A DNA stretch of 64,000 nucleotides, taken from contig NZ_JAHWDP010000003.1 of the NCBI RefSeq assembly GCF_019312585.1, forward strand, positions 515,448 through 579,447, read 5' to 3'. This stretch comes from Halomarinibacterium sedimenti. Lineage in GTDB: Bacteria; Bacteroidota; Bacteroidia; Flavobacteriales; Flavobacteriaceae. Shown piece by piece: positions 47,330 through 57,911 of this stretch; position 1 is the stretch's first letter; every line of letters begins with the position of its first letter. The notes under the pieces are model-generated. The model made no database searches, was not told the origin of the DNA, and saw only the letters and a list, made by a program, of their open reading frames with translations. The position numbers and the translations under genes are program-made.

Positions 47330-47420
47330 ATTACCTACAATGTTTTAAGATATCGGTCCGTTTTAATGCTTCAAAGCACTCAGCACAAGGTATCGATATC
47401 GATTGTTAAACGAAGTTACG
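47330..47420. repeat. Imperfect palindrome, right flank of cassette-like gene
   Basis: GATATCG (47349-47355) pairs with CGATATC (47394-47400), with CAAT/ATTG outside and the hairpin TGCTT/AAGCA (47367-47378) inside. GTTAAACGAA (47405-47414) is the exact inverse of TTCGTTTAAC at 46403-46412. Confidence 0.65.
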
Positions 47421-47471
47421 ATTTAAGAAAAAAAAATCAATACGGGTTTCCACGTAATTACAACGCCCACC

Positions 47472-48176
47472 CTACGCTATCCTCACTTTACGTAAAAGAA
47501 TAGTACCACATACAACCAACCAGAGCATACTTAAAGGACCACCTAATCCAAGTATGGCCAACGCAGGGAATATGGGATGTAAAAAATTAATTAATAAAAT
47601 ACTCCCATTAAACACAGCCCAATACGCCATCCATTTGGGTAGTACATTCGCTTTATACGCTGCCCACCCCATCAAGGAATGCCCTACTATAATAATAAAA
47701 AAGGGTCCTATATAATCATTAATCACCATCCAACGATGAAAGGCAAAGGAGGTATATACTTCTATTTGTGTACTTATTTCAGCGGAGGGTGTGGTTTGTT
47801 GGATTAATTGGTTTATCAAGCTTACATGCGCCACAAATGCCGAGACTACTACAGGCACTCCAATAATATAGCCTACTAAAGACAGGTTTTTTTGCCAACT
47901 ACTCACCCCTATTAATTGATATAACACATACCCAAGAACCAACATAAAAGAAAACCCAAGGATGGGCAATATCATTATGTATTTTACAAAATCTGGATTT
48001 GAAATAACATTTTGTATCCACGCGTTGATACTACCCCCAGAGAGCGCTTCATTAACAAATAGGGTTCCTTTAATTTCTGAACTAATGGCAAAGGTCAATA
48101 TGCATAACCCAGCACAGATTCCAGCAATTCCTCCTAACCGGAGCAACCCCGAATGGTTTGGTTGATTAGATTTCAT
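47472..48176 (-). CDS. DUF4386-like integral membrane protein
   Basis: A 234-residue protein with six membrane helices (near residues 10-33, 63-87, 97-120, 148-172, 183-203 and 207-228). The N-terminal GLLRLGGIAGICAGLCIL and the overall layout resemble DUF4386 membrane proteins; I am moderately sure of the family. Function unknown. A TATTTTTG box at 48224-48231 (reverse strand) gives a leader of about 44 bases. Confidence 0.72.
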   Translation of the reverse strand: MKSNQPNHSGLLRLGGIAGICAGLCILTFAISSEIKGTLFVNEALSGGSINAWIQNVISNPDFVKYIMILPILGFSFMLVLGYVLYQLIGVSSWQKNLSLVGYIIGVPVVVSAFVAHVSLINQLIQQTTPSAEISTQIEVYTSFAFHRWMVINDYIGPFFIIIVGHSLMGWAAYKANVLPKWMAYWAVFNGSILLINFLHPIFPALAILGLGGPLSMLWLVVCGTILLRKVRIA

Positions 48177-48223
48177 ACTGTAATTATTTAAGTGATTAAT
48201 TTTTATGACTTATAAATACAAAT

Positions 48224-48231
48224 CAAAAATA
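48224..48231 (-). promoter_or_regulatory. Candidate -7 box for the DUF4386-like gene
   Basis: TATTTTTG on the reverse strand fits TAnnTTTG, 47 bp before the ATG at 48176. Confidence 0.4.
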
Positions 48232-48273
48232 GTTTTAACCTTAATATCAATTACAATCGTCTTTCATAAAGGT

Positions 48274-48816
48274 TTAATGTTCAGAATTTTGATTCAAAAA
48301 GCGAAATGATTTCATAAATGCATCTACATTTCCATCGGTTTTTCCTAAATATGAAACAGTGTAATGCTTTTTATTCTTTACAAAAATTTTTCCTAAGAAA
48401 AGTGCAGGCACCTCTTCTTTAGGCGTAAACACAAAGTAAATTCCTTTATCCTCGCCAATCTCGACGGGTTCTTTAAAATCTAGATCAAAATCATCAGATA
48501 TACTATTCTTCAAATTTTCAAAGCCTTCATTTAGTAACTCTTCTGAAGTTTTGTTCTTAATTAAACTTTCTGGATAGTCTAAATATTCAACTCTATAAAT
48601 CTTGTAATTCCCTAATGTCAAACTATAAAGTAGTATATCAAACTTCTCATATCCTAATTTATTTTCAATTACAGATAAACTTGGTTCCCCGGGAAACTTT
48701 GCCACAAACCCTGCTTTTTTTGAAGCATATTCACCAGATGTCGTTCTATAAATGTCCTCGCTACCTTCATTACAGGAAACTAAAACAACAAATAGAAAAA
48801 AATATAAATATCTCAT
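48274..48816 (-). CDS. Predicted lipoprotein, unknown function
   Basis: A 180-residue protein with a short signal and lipobox (LYFFLFVVLVSC, Cys near residue 15), so it is lipid-anchored. The mature part has YASKKAGFVAKFPGEPSLSV, then FTPKEEVPALFLGKIFVKNKK and HYTVSYLGKTDGNVDAFMKSFRF, a pattern seen in stand-alone beta-rich lipoproteins of Bacteroidetes. No catalytic site is seen. The decayed oxidoreductase tail lies just upstream. Confidence 0.75.
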   Translation of the reverse strand: MRYLYFFLFVVLVSCNEGSEDIYRTTSGEYASKKAGFVAKFPGEPSLSVIENKLGYEKFDILLYSLTLGNYKIYRVEYLDYPESLIKNKTSEELLNEGFENLKNSISDDFDLDFKEPVEIGEDKGIYFVFTPKEEVPALFLGKIFVKNKKHYTVSYLGKTDGNVDAFMKSFRFLNQNSEH

Positions 48817-48829
48817 ACTTTAAAATCTA

Positions 48830-48880
48830 TTACAACTCCAACCCTGCTCTATAGTCGCATTTTACCTAAGGGTTAGGTTT
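48830..48880 (-). pseudogene. Decayed 3' end of a Gfo/Idh/MocA oxidoreductase gene
   Basis: Read on the reverse strand, these bases encode VKCDYRAGLEL followed by TAA, with an in-frame TAG just before. The intact gene at 50834 ends VKRDYRAGWEL and TAA. Over 48 aligned bases the two copies share 40. The relic lies 8-10 bp after the S9 peptidase stop, so the peptidase is bracketed by an intact and a decayed copy of the same gene end. Confidence 0.72.
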
Positions 48881-48888
48881 GTTTACTT

Positions 48889-50820
48889 TTATTTTAATTT
48901 AGTTTTAAAGAAATTAATCATTTGGGGTAACCAGTTTCTATTTTTCATAACAATATGGTCTGCTCCTTCATCTACTACAAACTCATAATTGGTATAGCGT
49001 AATGCCTTTAAATGGGTTACTAGTTGGTAGGCATCGGCAATAGGAACATCATCATCATTGGTGCCATGTACAATCATAAGAGGCGCTTTAAGCCTACTTA
49101 ACTTATTGGAGATGGCCGCCTTTTTATAGCTTTCTGGGCACTCTTGAGGTAGACACCCCATAAAGGGTTCTACGGCAATTCTAAAGTTTTCTGGATCTAG
49201 GGCAGCAGCATTTATATGCCCCGCTTTATACAATTCTGGAAATTCTACCAAAGCACGCAACGCAAAGTGACCACCCCAACTATGTCCATAAATCCCAACC
49301 CGGTTTAAATCCATATAGGGTCTTTTTTGTGCCAGTTGCGTAAGGGCTTCTACATGGTCTTCCAACTCCACCTGCCCTAATTTGCCATAACTAAAGTCTT
49401 GAAATTCCTTTCCTCTTTCTGAAGTACCTCTACCATCAATATATACTACAATAAAACCCTCTTGAGCTAGTTTATTCATTTCCCATAACGACATATCTAG
49501 CACATCCCTTACCACAACATTAATAAATGAGCCTCCGTATATATGTTCCACCACAGGATATTTTTTAGAAGGATCAAAATCAACGGGTTTTAAAATGAAA
49601 GTCTGTAATTTTGTGACACCATCTGCTGCTAACACCCATTCATACTCAAAATTTATTGGATTTTGAGAAAATATAGAATCGTTGGCTTGCCAAGGAGAAT
49701 CGATATAGGCTCCCTGGCTGGTGTAACGTTCTAATTGTAATGTTTTAGGAAGTTCAGACCGAAATACCCATAGTGTGTCCATACTTTTTCTAAAAAAAAC
49801 ATCCAGCATGCCTGGGGAAGTGGTTATCTTTTCAACAATAGGCTTGTTAAGGCTGGTTCTATAAATTTGCAATTGATAGGGATTGTCTTTATTTCCTCGA
49901 GCTTTAAAATAAATCCATCCGTTTTCCTTATCAATAGCATCAATAGAAACCACAACACCATTTTCTGAAAAATTTGTCAAGGGTCTTTTTAAGTTTCCAA
50001 GGGCATCGTACAAATAAATTTGATTATACCCAGTTTTTTCACTCATCCAAGTAAATTGGTTACGTTCCTCAAAAAATACTACGTGTTTACTATTGATAAG
50101 TCGATTACTATACCCTTGCAATAAATTAAGACCTATTAAATAGGACTTGGAAGTTTCTTTTAAAAGGGTGGTTTTAGTTCCTGTGTTAACATCCACAGCA
50201 ATAAGTTGAACTTCTTTCAACAATCGATTGGCTATTAAAAAATATAATTTTTGGCTGTTAGCACTCCATTGTAACAAATGGATATATGGAAAATTTTCAT
50301 CAAATTTAATTTCCCTTTTCTCTCCAGAAGTAACAGTAACTATATAAAAAATATGTTTAGGTATGGGTTCACCTGCACGACTATACTTTTTTTTGATTAT
50401 TTCTTTTGAATCTTTTTTTCTAAGGTCAATTTCAGGTACATTATAATCTTCTACTTGCTTGGCTGCAATGTATCGCCCATTAGGAGACCACATAGCATTG
50501 TCCATAGACCAATAGGTGTTTGGGTCTGGATTTAGCAAAATGGTTAAAGAATCTGAAGCTTTGTCCCTAATATAGAGTTTTCCTTCATGTGTTCCTGCAA
50601 ATTGATTATTGGTTTCCGAATATGGCTCGGTAATGGGGGGCAGATGTGTAAAAAGTCCATCACCTAAAATTTTTGCCTCTGGATTAAAATTATCAAACTT
50701 TTCGAAAATCCATTCTGGGAAATCGTTCATCAACTGTCGTGAAACATTTTGACTGTAGCCAGTACATACAAAAATCACCCAAAAGAAAGTGATTCCCCAT
50801 TTTTCATTTAGCTTCATCAT
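48889..50820 (-). CDS. S9 family prolyl oligopeptidase-type peptidase
   Basis: A 643-residue exported peptidase. After a signal peptide (WGITFFWVIFVCTGYSQ) comes a DPP-IV-like beta-propeller (about residues 60-380; NPDPNTYWSMDNAMWSPNGR, FPYIHLLQWSANSQKLYFL). The alpha/beta-hydrolase domain has Ser in RVGIYGHSWGGHFALRAL, Asp in HGTNDDDVPIADAYQL and His in DEGADHIVMKN. It cleaves short peptides. ATG 50820 is chosen because the upstream ATG (50862) lies inside the neighbouring oxidoreductase gene. Confidence 0.92.
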   Translation of the reverse strand: MMKLNEKWGITFFWVIFVCTGYSQNVSRQLMNDFPEWIFEKFDNFNPEAKILGDGLFTHLPPITEPYSETNNQFAGTHEGKLYIRDKASDSLTILLNPDPNTYWSMDNAMWSPNGRYIAAKQVEDYNVPEIDLRKKDSKEIIKKKYSRAGEPIPKHIFYIVTVTSGEKREIKFDENFPYIHLLQWSANSQKLYFLIANRLLKEVQLIAVDVNTGTKTTLLKETSKSYLIGLNLLQGYSNRLINSKHVVFFEERNQFTWMSEKTGYNQIYLYDALGNLKRPLTNFSENGVVVSIDAIDKENGWIYFKARGNKDNPYQLQIYRTSLNKPIVEKITTSPGMLDVFFRKSMDTLWVFRSELPKTLQLERYTSQGAYIDSPWQANDSIFSQNPINFEYEWVLAADGVTKLQTFILKPVDFDPSKKYPVVEHIYGGSFINVVVRDVLDMSLWEMNKLAQEGFIVVYIDGRGTSERGKEFQDFSYGKLGQVELEDHVEALTQLAQKRPYMDLNRVGIYGHSWGGHFALRALVEFPELYKAGHINAAALDPENFRIAVEPFMGCLPQECPESYKKAAISNKLSRLKAPLMIVHGTNDDDVPIADAYQLVTHLKALRYTNYEFVVDEGADHIVMKNRNWLPQMINFFKTKLK

Positions 50821-50833
50821 ATTGTTTTGTGTA

Positions 50834-52249
50834 TTATAACTCCCACCCTGCTCTATAGTCACGTTTTACCCAACGGTTGGCTTCCTCCCAGTTGGTGACC
50901 TTCATATTAGCACCATCCCATAAAATGTTTTTACGCCCTGGGTAGTTGTACGGATCCCAATCCCCTGCTTTTTTCCCTTCTTTAAAGGTTTTGTATTGGT
51001 AGGCTTTAATAGCAAGATTCCCCATGAGCACAGCTTCGGTTAAGGGTCCGCCATAGGAGAATGGAGAGGATGTTTTTTTGTTTCCGCTTAAAATAGCTTC
51101 TACCCACTCCCCTTGGTGGCTGGTAGTAACTCTAGGCAAGGTAGGTTGTGGTGGTAAAAAGTGATGCATACGCTCACTAGGTAATAGGCGTGGGTTACCC
51201 GAGTAAGTATCGGTCACCATAATGCCATCGCTTCCGTGGAAAATACTTCCACCGCCATTTCCGCCCGGGATTTCGCCATCGGCTAATTCTTCGGGTAAAT
51301 CGGGCATAATTCCGCCATCGTACCAATTTAAAGAAAGGTCGCCGTGTTTCTCGGTATTAAATTTTAAGCGCACCACAGAAGACGGCGGACAGGCTTCGCT
51401 ATAATCGGCTTCCACAAAATCCCCCGACCAAATCGTGGTACAACTAGCTTCGGCTTCGTAAGGGAATCCAAGCCCTAAGGCTTTAAAAGGTGTTTCCATA
51501 ATATGGCACCCCATATCGCCCATGGCACCCGTTCCAAAATCCCAGAATCCCCGCCATTTAAACGGTAAATAGTTTTCGTTATAGGGGCGCATTTTGGCAG
51601 GGCCTAACCATAAATCCCAATCTAAGGTTTCGGGAATGGGATGACCTTCGGTAATATGCTTAAAGCCTTGTGGCCACACCGGACGGTTGGTCCAGCAATC
51701 CACACGGTGTACTTTTCCAATCACGCCACCATTTATCCACTCTTGTGCTATACGAATACCATCGCTCGATGCTCCCTGGTTACCCATTTGGGTGACGATG
51801 CCTTGCTCGTTGGCAACGTTTGCCATCATACGGGCTTCGTAGATATTATGCGTTAATGGCTTTTCGACATAGGCGTGTTTACCAGCCTTCATAAATGGAA
51901 TGGCAATAGTCGCATGGGTATGGTCTGGCGTTGCCACCATGACCGCGTCGATATCTTTTATATGGTTGTCGTATAATTTTCTAAAATCACGATACTTTTT
52001 AGCATTGGGATGTGCATTGTAACTATTAGCAGCACGCACATCGTCCACATCGCACAGTGCCACAAACTTTACTTTTCCAGTTTCAAATAATTCGTTCACC
52101 ACACCACCTCCTCGGCCTCCCACACCCACGGCACCTATGTATAAAGTATCGCTAGGTGCAATGTGATTTCCACCCAAAACAAAACTGGGTACAATAGTAA
52201 AAGCGGCACTTGCCGCAGCAGATTTTTTAATAAAGGAACGACGCTTCAT
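50834..52249 (-). CDS. Gfo/Idh/MocA family oxidoreductase with Tat signal
   Basis: A 471-residue protein. The N-terminus MKRRSFIKKSAAASAAFTIV is a twin-arginine-type export signal, followed by a Rossmann start (IGAVGVGGRGGGVVNELF), the EKP motif in AYVEKPLTHNIYEAR and a long C-terminal substrate domain with CWTNRPVWPQGFKH. The ATG at 52249 is chosen because it begins the signal. The substrate is unknown; such secreted members often act on sugars. The gene ends 14 bp before the S9 peptidase start. Confidence 0.9.
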   Translation of the reverse strand: MKRRSFIKKSAAASAAFTIVPSFVLGGNHIAPSDTLYIGAVGVGGRGGGVVNELFETGKVKFVALCDVDDVRAANSYNAHPNAKKYRDFRKLYDNHIKDIDAVMVATPDHTHATIAIPFMKAGKHAYVEKPLTHNIYEARMMANVANEQGIVTQMGNQGASSDGIRIAQEWINGGVIGKVHRVDCWTNRPVWPQGFKHITEGHPIPETLDWDLWLGPAKMRPYNENYLPFKWRGFWDFGTGAMGDMGCHIMETPFKALGLGFPYEAEASCTTIWSGDFVEADYSEACPPSSVVRLKFNTEKHGDLSLNWYDGGIMPDLPEELADGEIPGGNGGGSIFHGSDGIMVTDTYSGNPRLLPSERMHHFLPPQPTLPRVTTSHQGEWVEAILSGNKKTSSPFSYGGPLTEAVLMGNLAIKAYQYKTFKEGKKAGDWDPYNYPGRKNILWDGANMKVTNWEEANRWVKRDYRAGWEL

Positions 52250-52318
52250 AGTTGCAATAGTTTGGTTTACTTTATAAAGATAGTAAAAGATTTGAAAGAA
52301 AGTTTCTATCTTCCCACT

Positions 52319-52756
52319 ATGAAAATAGTGCAAGCCACGATTGAAAATTTAGAAGATTTAGCACCCTTGTTTGATGGATACCGAGTGTTTTATAAGCAGC
52401 CTTCAGATTTAGAAAAAGCGACCCATTTTTTAACAGAACGATTTCAGAAAAACGACTCGGTTATTTTTATGGCTTTTGAAGGTACTTCGGCATTAGGGTT
52501 TACGCAGTTGTATCCTAGTTTTTCTTCGGTTTCGATGCAACGGACTTATATTCTGAATGATTTATTTGTCGCTTCAGGAGCACGTGGAAAAGGGGTTGGT
52601 GAAACTATAATGAATAAAGCTAAAGCATTTGCTATCTCTGAAAAGGCAAAAGGAATTACTTTAGAAACCGATGTGACCAATCCTGCACAAAAACTCTACG
52701 AACGCTTAGGATGGACAAAAGACACCGAAGTTTTTCACTACACTTGGAAGGTATAA
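52319..52756 (+). CDS. GNAT family N-acetyltransferase
   Basis: A 145-residue protein: IVQATIENLEDLAPLFDGYR at the start, DLFVASGARGKGVGETIMNKAKAF as the acetyl-CoA loop (about residues 82-105) and PAQKLYERLGWTKD near the end. The ATG at 52319 is chosen because upstream in-frame sequence is inside the divergent oxidoreductase. Substrate unknown. Confidence 0.88.
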   Translation: MKIVQATIENLEDLAPLFDGYRVFYKQPSDLEKATHFLTERFQKNDSVIFMAFEGTSALGFTQLYPSFSSVSMQRTYILNDLFVASGARGKGVGETIMNKAKAFAISEKAKGITLETDVTNPAQKLYERLGWTKDTEVFHYTWKV

Positions 52757-52771
52757 CAGGAGGATTTTCCG

Positions 52772-52779
52772 TATTTTTG
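52772..52779 (+). promoter_or_regulatory. Candidate -7 box for TPR-trmD
   Basis: TATTTTTG fits TAnnTTTG, 19 bp before the ATG at 52799. Confidence 0.45.
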
Positions 52780-52798
52780 AACTTTAAATTATAGCACC

Positions 52799-53293
52799 AT
52801 GGATCACTTAACAAAACTTGAAGAATTACTAGACCAAGCCAATACCGATATTAAAAATGGGTTGTATGATGAGGCCACCAACAAGCTTGAAAATATTATA
52901 AGCATAGACCCTAACTTTGGGAAAGCATACAATCATATGGGGTATCTGTATGAGGTAAAGTTTAAAGATTACGAAAAAGGGGAAACACTTTACAAATTGT
53001 GTTTAGAGAAAACTCCTATGTATCCTAGTGTCTATTATAACTATGCCATTTTACTTTCTACACTTGGTAAATATGACGAATTAAAAGAGTTGCTAGATCA
53101 AGCCATGAATATCCCTGGAATTACAAAATCTACCATTTATAATGAGTATGCTATTATGTATGAACAGCAAGGCAAACTGGATGAAGCCATTGAACACTAT
53201 CGAAAAGCAGGATTAAATACGCTTGACAAAGGAGTTCTAGACAGAGCCAAAACCTCTATTGAACGTTGTAAATCTAAAAAAGAATTATTCTAA
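52799..53293 (+). CDS. Tetratricopeptide repeat protein
   Basis: A 164-residue cytoplasmic protein with three to four TPR units: [59 protein letters not shown] and [20 protein letters not shown]. TPRs mediate protein binding; the partner is unknown. Its stop shares a base with the trmD start (TAATG), so translation is coupled. Confidence 0.88.
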   Translation: MDHLTKLEELLDQANTDIKNGLYDEATNKLENIISIDPNFGKAYNHMGYLYEVKFKDYEKGETLYKLCLEKTPMYPSVYYNYAILLSTLGKYDELKELLDQAMNIPGITKSTIYNEYAIMYEQQGKLDEAIEHYRKAGLNTLDKGVLDRAKTSIERCKSKKELF

Positions 53294-53973
53294 TGATGCG
53301 ATTCGACATCATTACTGTCCTCCCAGAATTAATACAATCTCCATTTGAAGCTTCTATCTTAAAACGAGCGATGGAAAAGGAATTGGTGGAAGTTCATTTT
53401 CACAATTTACGGGATTATGCCACCAACAAATACAAGCAGGTAGATGACTACCAGTTTGGTGGTGGTGCAGGAATGGTGATGATGATTGAGCCTATCGATA
53501 AATGTATTTCGGGCCTAAAGGCTGAAAGAGACTACGACGAAATTATCTATATGACACCTGATGGTGAAACCCTAAATCAAGGGATTGCCAACGAACTTTC
53601 GTTAAAAGGCAATATGATTATTCTTTGCGGTCATTACAAAGGTGTCGACCAGCGGGTGCGGGACCATTTTATTACACGAGAGATTTCGGTGGGAGATTAT
53701 GTGTTAAGTGGCGGTGAATTAGCAGCCGCTATTTTGTGTGATACAGTCATTCGGTTAATCCCAGGAGTGTTAAGTAACGAAACCAGTGCCTTAACGGATT
53801 CTTTTCAAGACGATTTATTAGCTCCTCCTATTTACACCCGTCCAGCCGAATATAAAGGTTGGAAAGTTCCGGATATTCTTCTTAGTGGACATACAGCAAA
53901 AATTGACGAATGGCGCGAAGCCCAATCGGTAAAAAGAACCGAAGAAAAAAGACCGGATTTACTTAATAAGTAA
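53293..53973 (+). CDS. trmD: tRNA (guanine-37 N1)-methyltransferase
   Basis: A 226-residue SPOUT enzyme. The trefoil-knot signatures are present: [37 protein letters not shown] and [21 protein letters not shown]. It methylates G37 next to the anticodon and prevents frameshifting. Full length. rplS, its usual operon partner, lies 700 bp downstream with dps between them. Confidence 0.95.
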   Translation: MMRFDIITVLPELIQSPFEASILKRAMEKELVEVHFHNLRDYATNKYKQVDDYQFGGGAGMVMMIEPIDKCISGLKAERDYDEIIYMTPDGETLNQGIANELSLKGNMIILCGHYKGVDQRVRDHFITREISVGDYVLSGGELAAAILCDTVIRLIPGVLSNETSALTDSFQDDLLAPPIYTRPAEYKGWKVPDILLSGHTAKIDEWREAQSVKRTEEKRPDLLNK

Positions 53974-54080
53974 TCTCTATTCCGTGTTCATTTTATACTA
54001 TCACAAAAACTTTTTATTTAAGCAGTTTATCATTAATTTTATCTATAGAAAAATGAAGTTGAACTTATTAAATAAAAATT

Positions 54081-54557
54081 ATGAGTGCATTAAATAAAAT
54101 TGGGCTAGACACCCAAAAAAGTGAAGAACTTTCCGAATTATTAAGCGATTTATTATCGAACTACACGATATTCTATCAAAACGTAAGAGGATACCACTGG
54201 AATGTGAAAGGTGAGAAATTCTTCGAATTACATTTAAAATTTGAAGAACTCTACAACAACCTATTTTTAAAGATTGATGAAATAGCGGAGCGTATTTTGA
54301 CCTTAGGGTATGCACCCAATCATAAATCATCAGACTATTTAAAAACTTCCTCAATAAAAGAAACAGATGAGGTGAATGACGGATTTAAGGCTGTTGGTAA
54401 CATTTTAAATTCGTTACAAGAGTTACTTGTAAAGCAACGAGTAATCTTAGATTTATCTTCTGAAATCAATGACGAAGGAACCAACTCGATGATGAGTGAC
54501 TATATCCGTGAGCAAGAGAAACTTGTATGGATGTATTCTGCCTTTTTAAATAAATAA
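54081..54557 (+). CDS. Dps family DNA-binding ferritin-like protein
   Basis: A 158-residue four-helix protein. The ferroxidase region is in NVRGYHWNVKGEKFFELHLKF (near residues 35-56) and DEIAERILTLGYAPN, with the two-subunit iron site formed by His and Asp/Glu there. Dps stores iron and protects DNA in starvation or oxidative stress. It lies between trmD and rplS as a single gene. Confidence 0.93.
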   Translation: MSALNKIGLDTQKSEELSELLSDLLSNYTIFYQNVRGYHWNVKGEKFFELHLKFEELYNNLFLKIDEIAERILTLGYAPNHKSSDYLKTSSIKETDEVNDGFKAVGNILNSLQELLVKQRVILDLSSEINDEGTNSMMSDYIREQEKLVWMYSAFLNK

Positions 54558-54573
54558 AAAACTGGGATTAAAG

Positions 54574-54603
54574 TTGCAAGAAGTGTAAAATTGTTTATTT
54601 TTG
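54574..54603 (+). promoter_or_regulatory. rplS promoter
   Basis: TTG at 54574-54576, 19 bp, then TATTTTTG at 54596-54603: both elements of the Bacteroidetes promoter with the usual spacing, 72 bp before the rplS ATG. Confidence 0.72.
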
Positions 54604-54675
54604 CACCCACTTAATCCAACCTCTGGCGATATACGTGAATGTTGTTTTAAGATTAACCATTTTGAAATTAAAATT

Positions 54676-55026
54676 ATGGAATCGTTAATTAAATTTGTTC
54701 AAGACGAATTTGTAACTAAAAAAGAATTCCCAGCGTTTTCTGCTGGAGACACCATTACTGTATACTACGAGATTCGTGAAGGTGAAAAAACAAGAACACA
54801 GTTCTTTAAAGGTGTTGTTATCCAAGTAAAAGGAACAGGACTTACAAAGACCTTTACCATTAGAAAAATGTCTGGAACGGTGGGTGTAGAACGTATATTC
54901 CCTATCAATTTACCAACACTTCAAAAAATTGAAGTAAACAAAAAAGGTAGCGTACGTAGAAAACGTATCTATTACTTCAGAGGTCTTACTGGTAAAAAAG
55001 CTAGAATTAAAGAAAACAAGTATTAA
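54676..55026 (+). CDS. rplS: 50S ribosomal protein L19
   Basis: A 116-residue protein with the L19 landmarks FSAGDTITVYYEIREGEKTR, GVVIQVKGTGLTKTFTIRKM and KGSVRRKRIYYFRGLTGKKA. L19 lies at the 30S-50S interface. ATG 54676 is chosen because the 25 codons before it are not part of the family. Own promoter upstream, terminator 24 bp downstream. Confidence 0.96.
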   Translation: MESLIKFVQDEFVTKKEFPAFSAGDTITVYYEIREGEKTRTQFFKGVVIQVKGTGLTKTFTIRKMSGTVGVERIFPINLPTLQKIEVNKKGSVRRKRIYYFRGLTGKKARIKENKY

Positions 55027-55049
55027 GATTTTTTATAAAATCACCTTAA

Positions 55050-55079
55050 AAACGGCTCTCTTAAAGGAGCCGTTTTTTT
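55050..55079 (+). terminator. Intrinsic terminator after rplS
   Basis: AAACGGCTC and GAGCCGTTT pair around TCTTAAAG, followed by T residues. Confidence 0.88.
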
Positions 55080-55089
55080 ATTGACAATT

Positions 55090-55120
55090 GTTAATAACAC
55101 TAGTTAATAACGTGTTATTA
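55090..55120. promoter_or_regulatory. Operator-like site: direct repeats and palindrome
   Basis: GTTAATAAC occurs twice (55090-55098 and 55103-55111), and TAATAAC-GT-GTTATTA (55105-55120) is a palindrome with a 2-bp spacer. It lies between the rplS terminator and the RNA candidate and could bind a dimeric regulator (inference). Confidence 0.4.
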
Positions 55121-55212
55121 TTTAACTACTTATAAAATTTGTAGAATTCATTTCTTGTGCTACATTAGCACTATCAAAACGGTTACACAATCGTGGAGAT
55201 ACCATAAAGTAA

Positions 55213-57812
<2,600 letters not shown>

Positions 57813-57840
57813 CTTTTAATAAAATAAATAATAGTTAAAA

Positions 57841-57868
57841 AAGTGCTTTATCCTAAAGCACTTTTTTT
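57841..57868 (+). terminator. Intrinsic terminator after icd
   Basis: AAGTGCTTTA and TAAAGCACTT pair around TCC, followed by seven T. Confidence 0.9.
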
Positions 57869-57885
57869 AATTGAAGTCAATCCAC

Positions 57886-57893
57886 TATTTTTG
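57886..57893 (+). promoter_or_regulatory. Candidate -7 box for the TonB receptor operon
   Basis: TATTTTTG lies between the icd terminator and the TTG start at 57912 (18 bp), supporting that start. Confidence 0.55.
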
Positions 57894-57911
57894 AAAGAAA
57901 CTAAAATTGCC

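Noticed and set aside
46402..47420. Complete integron
   Set aside because: No tyrosine integrase, attI or second cassette is seen; only cassette-like flanks.
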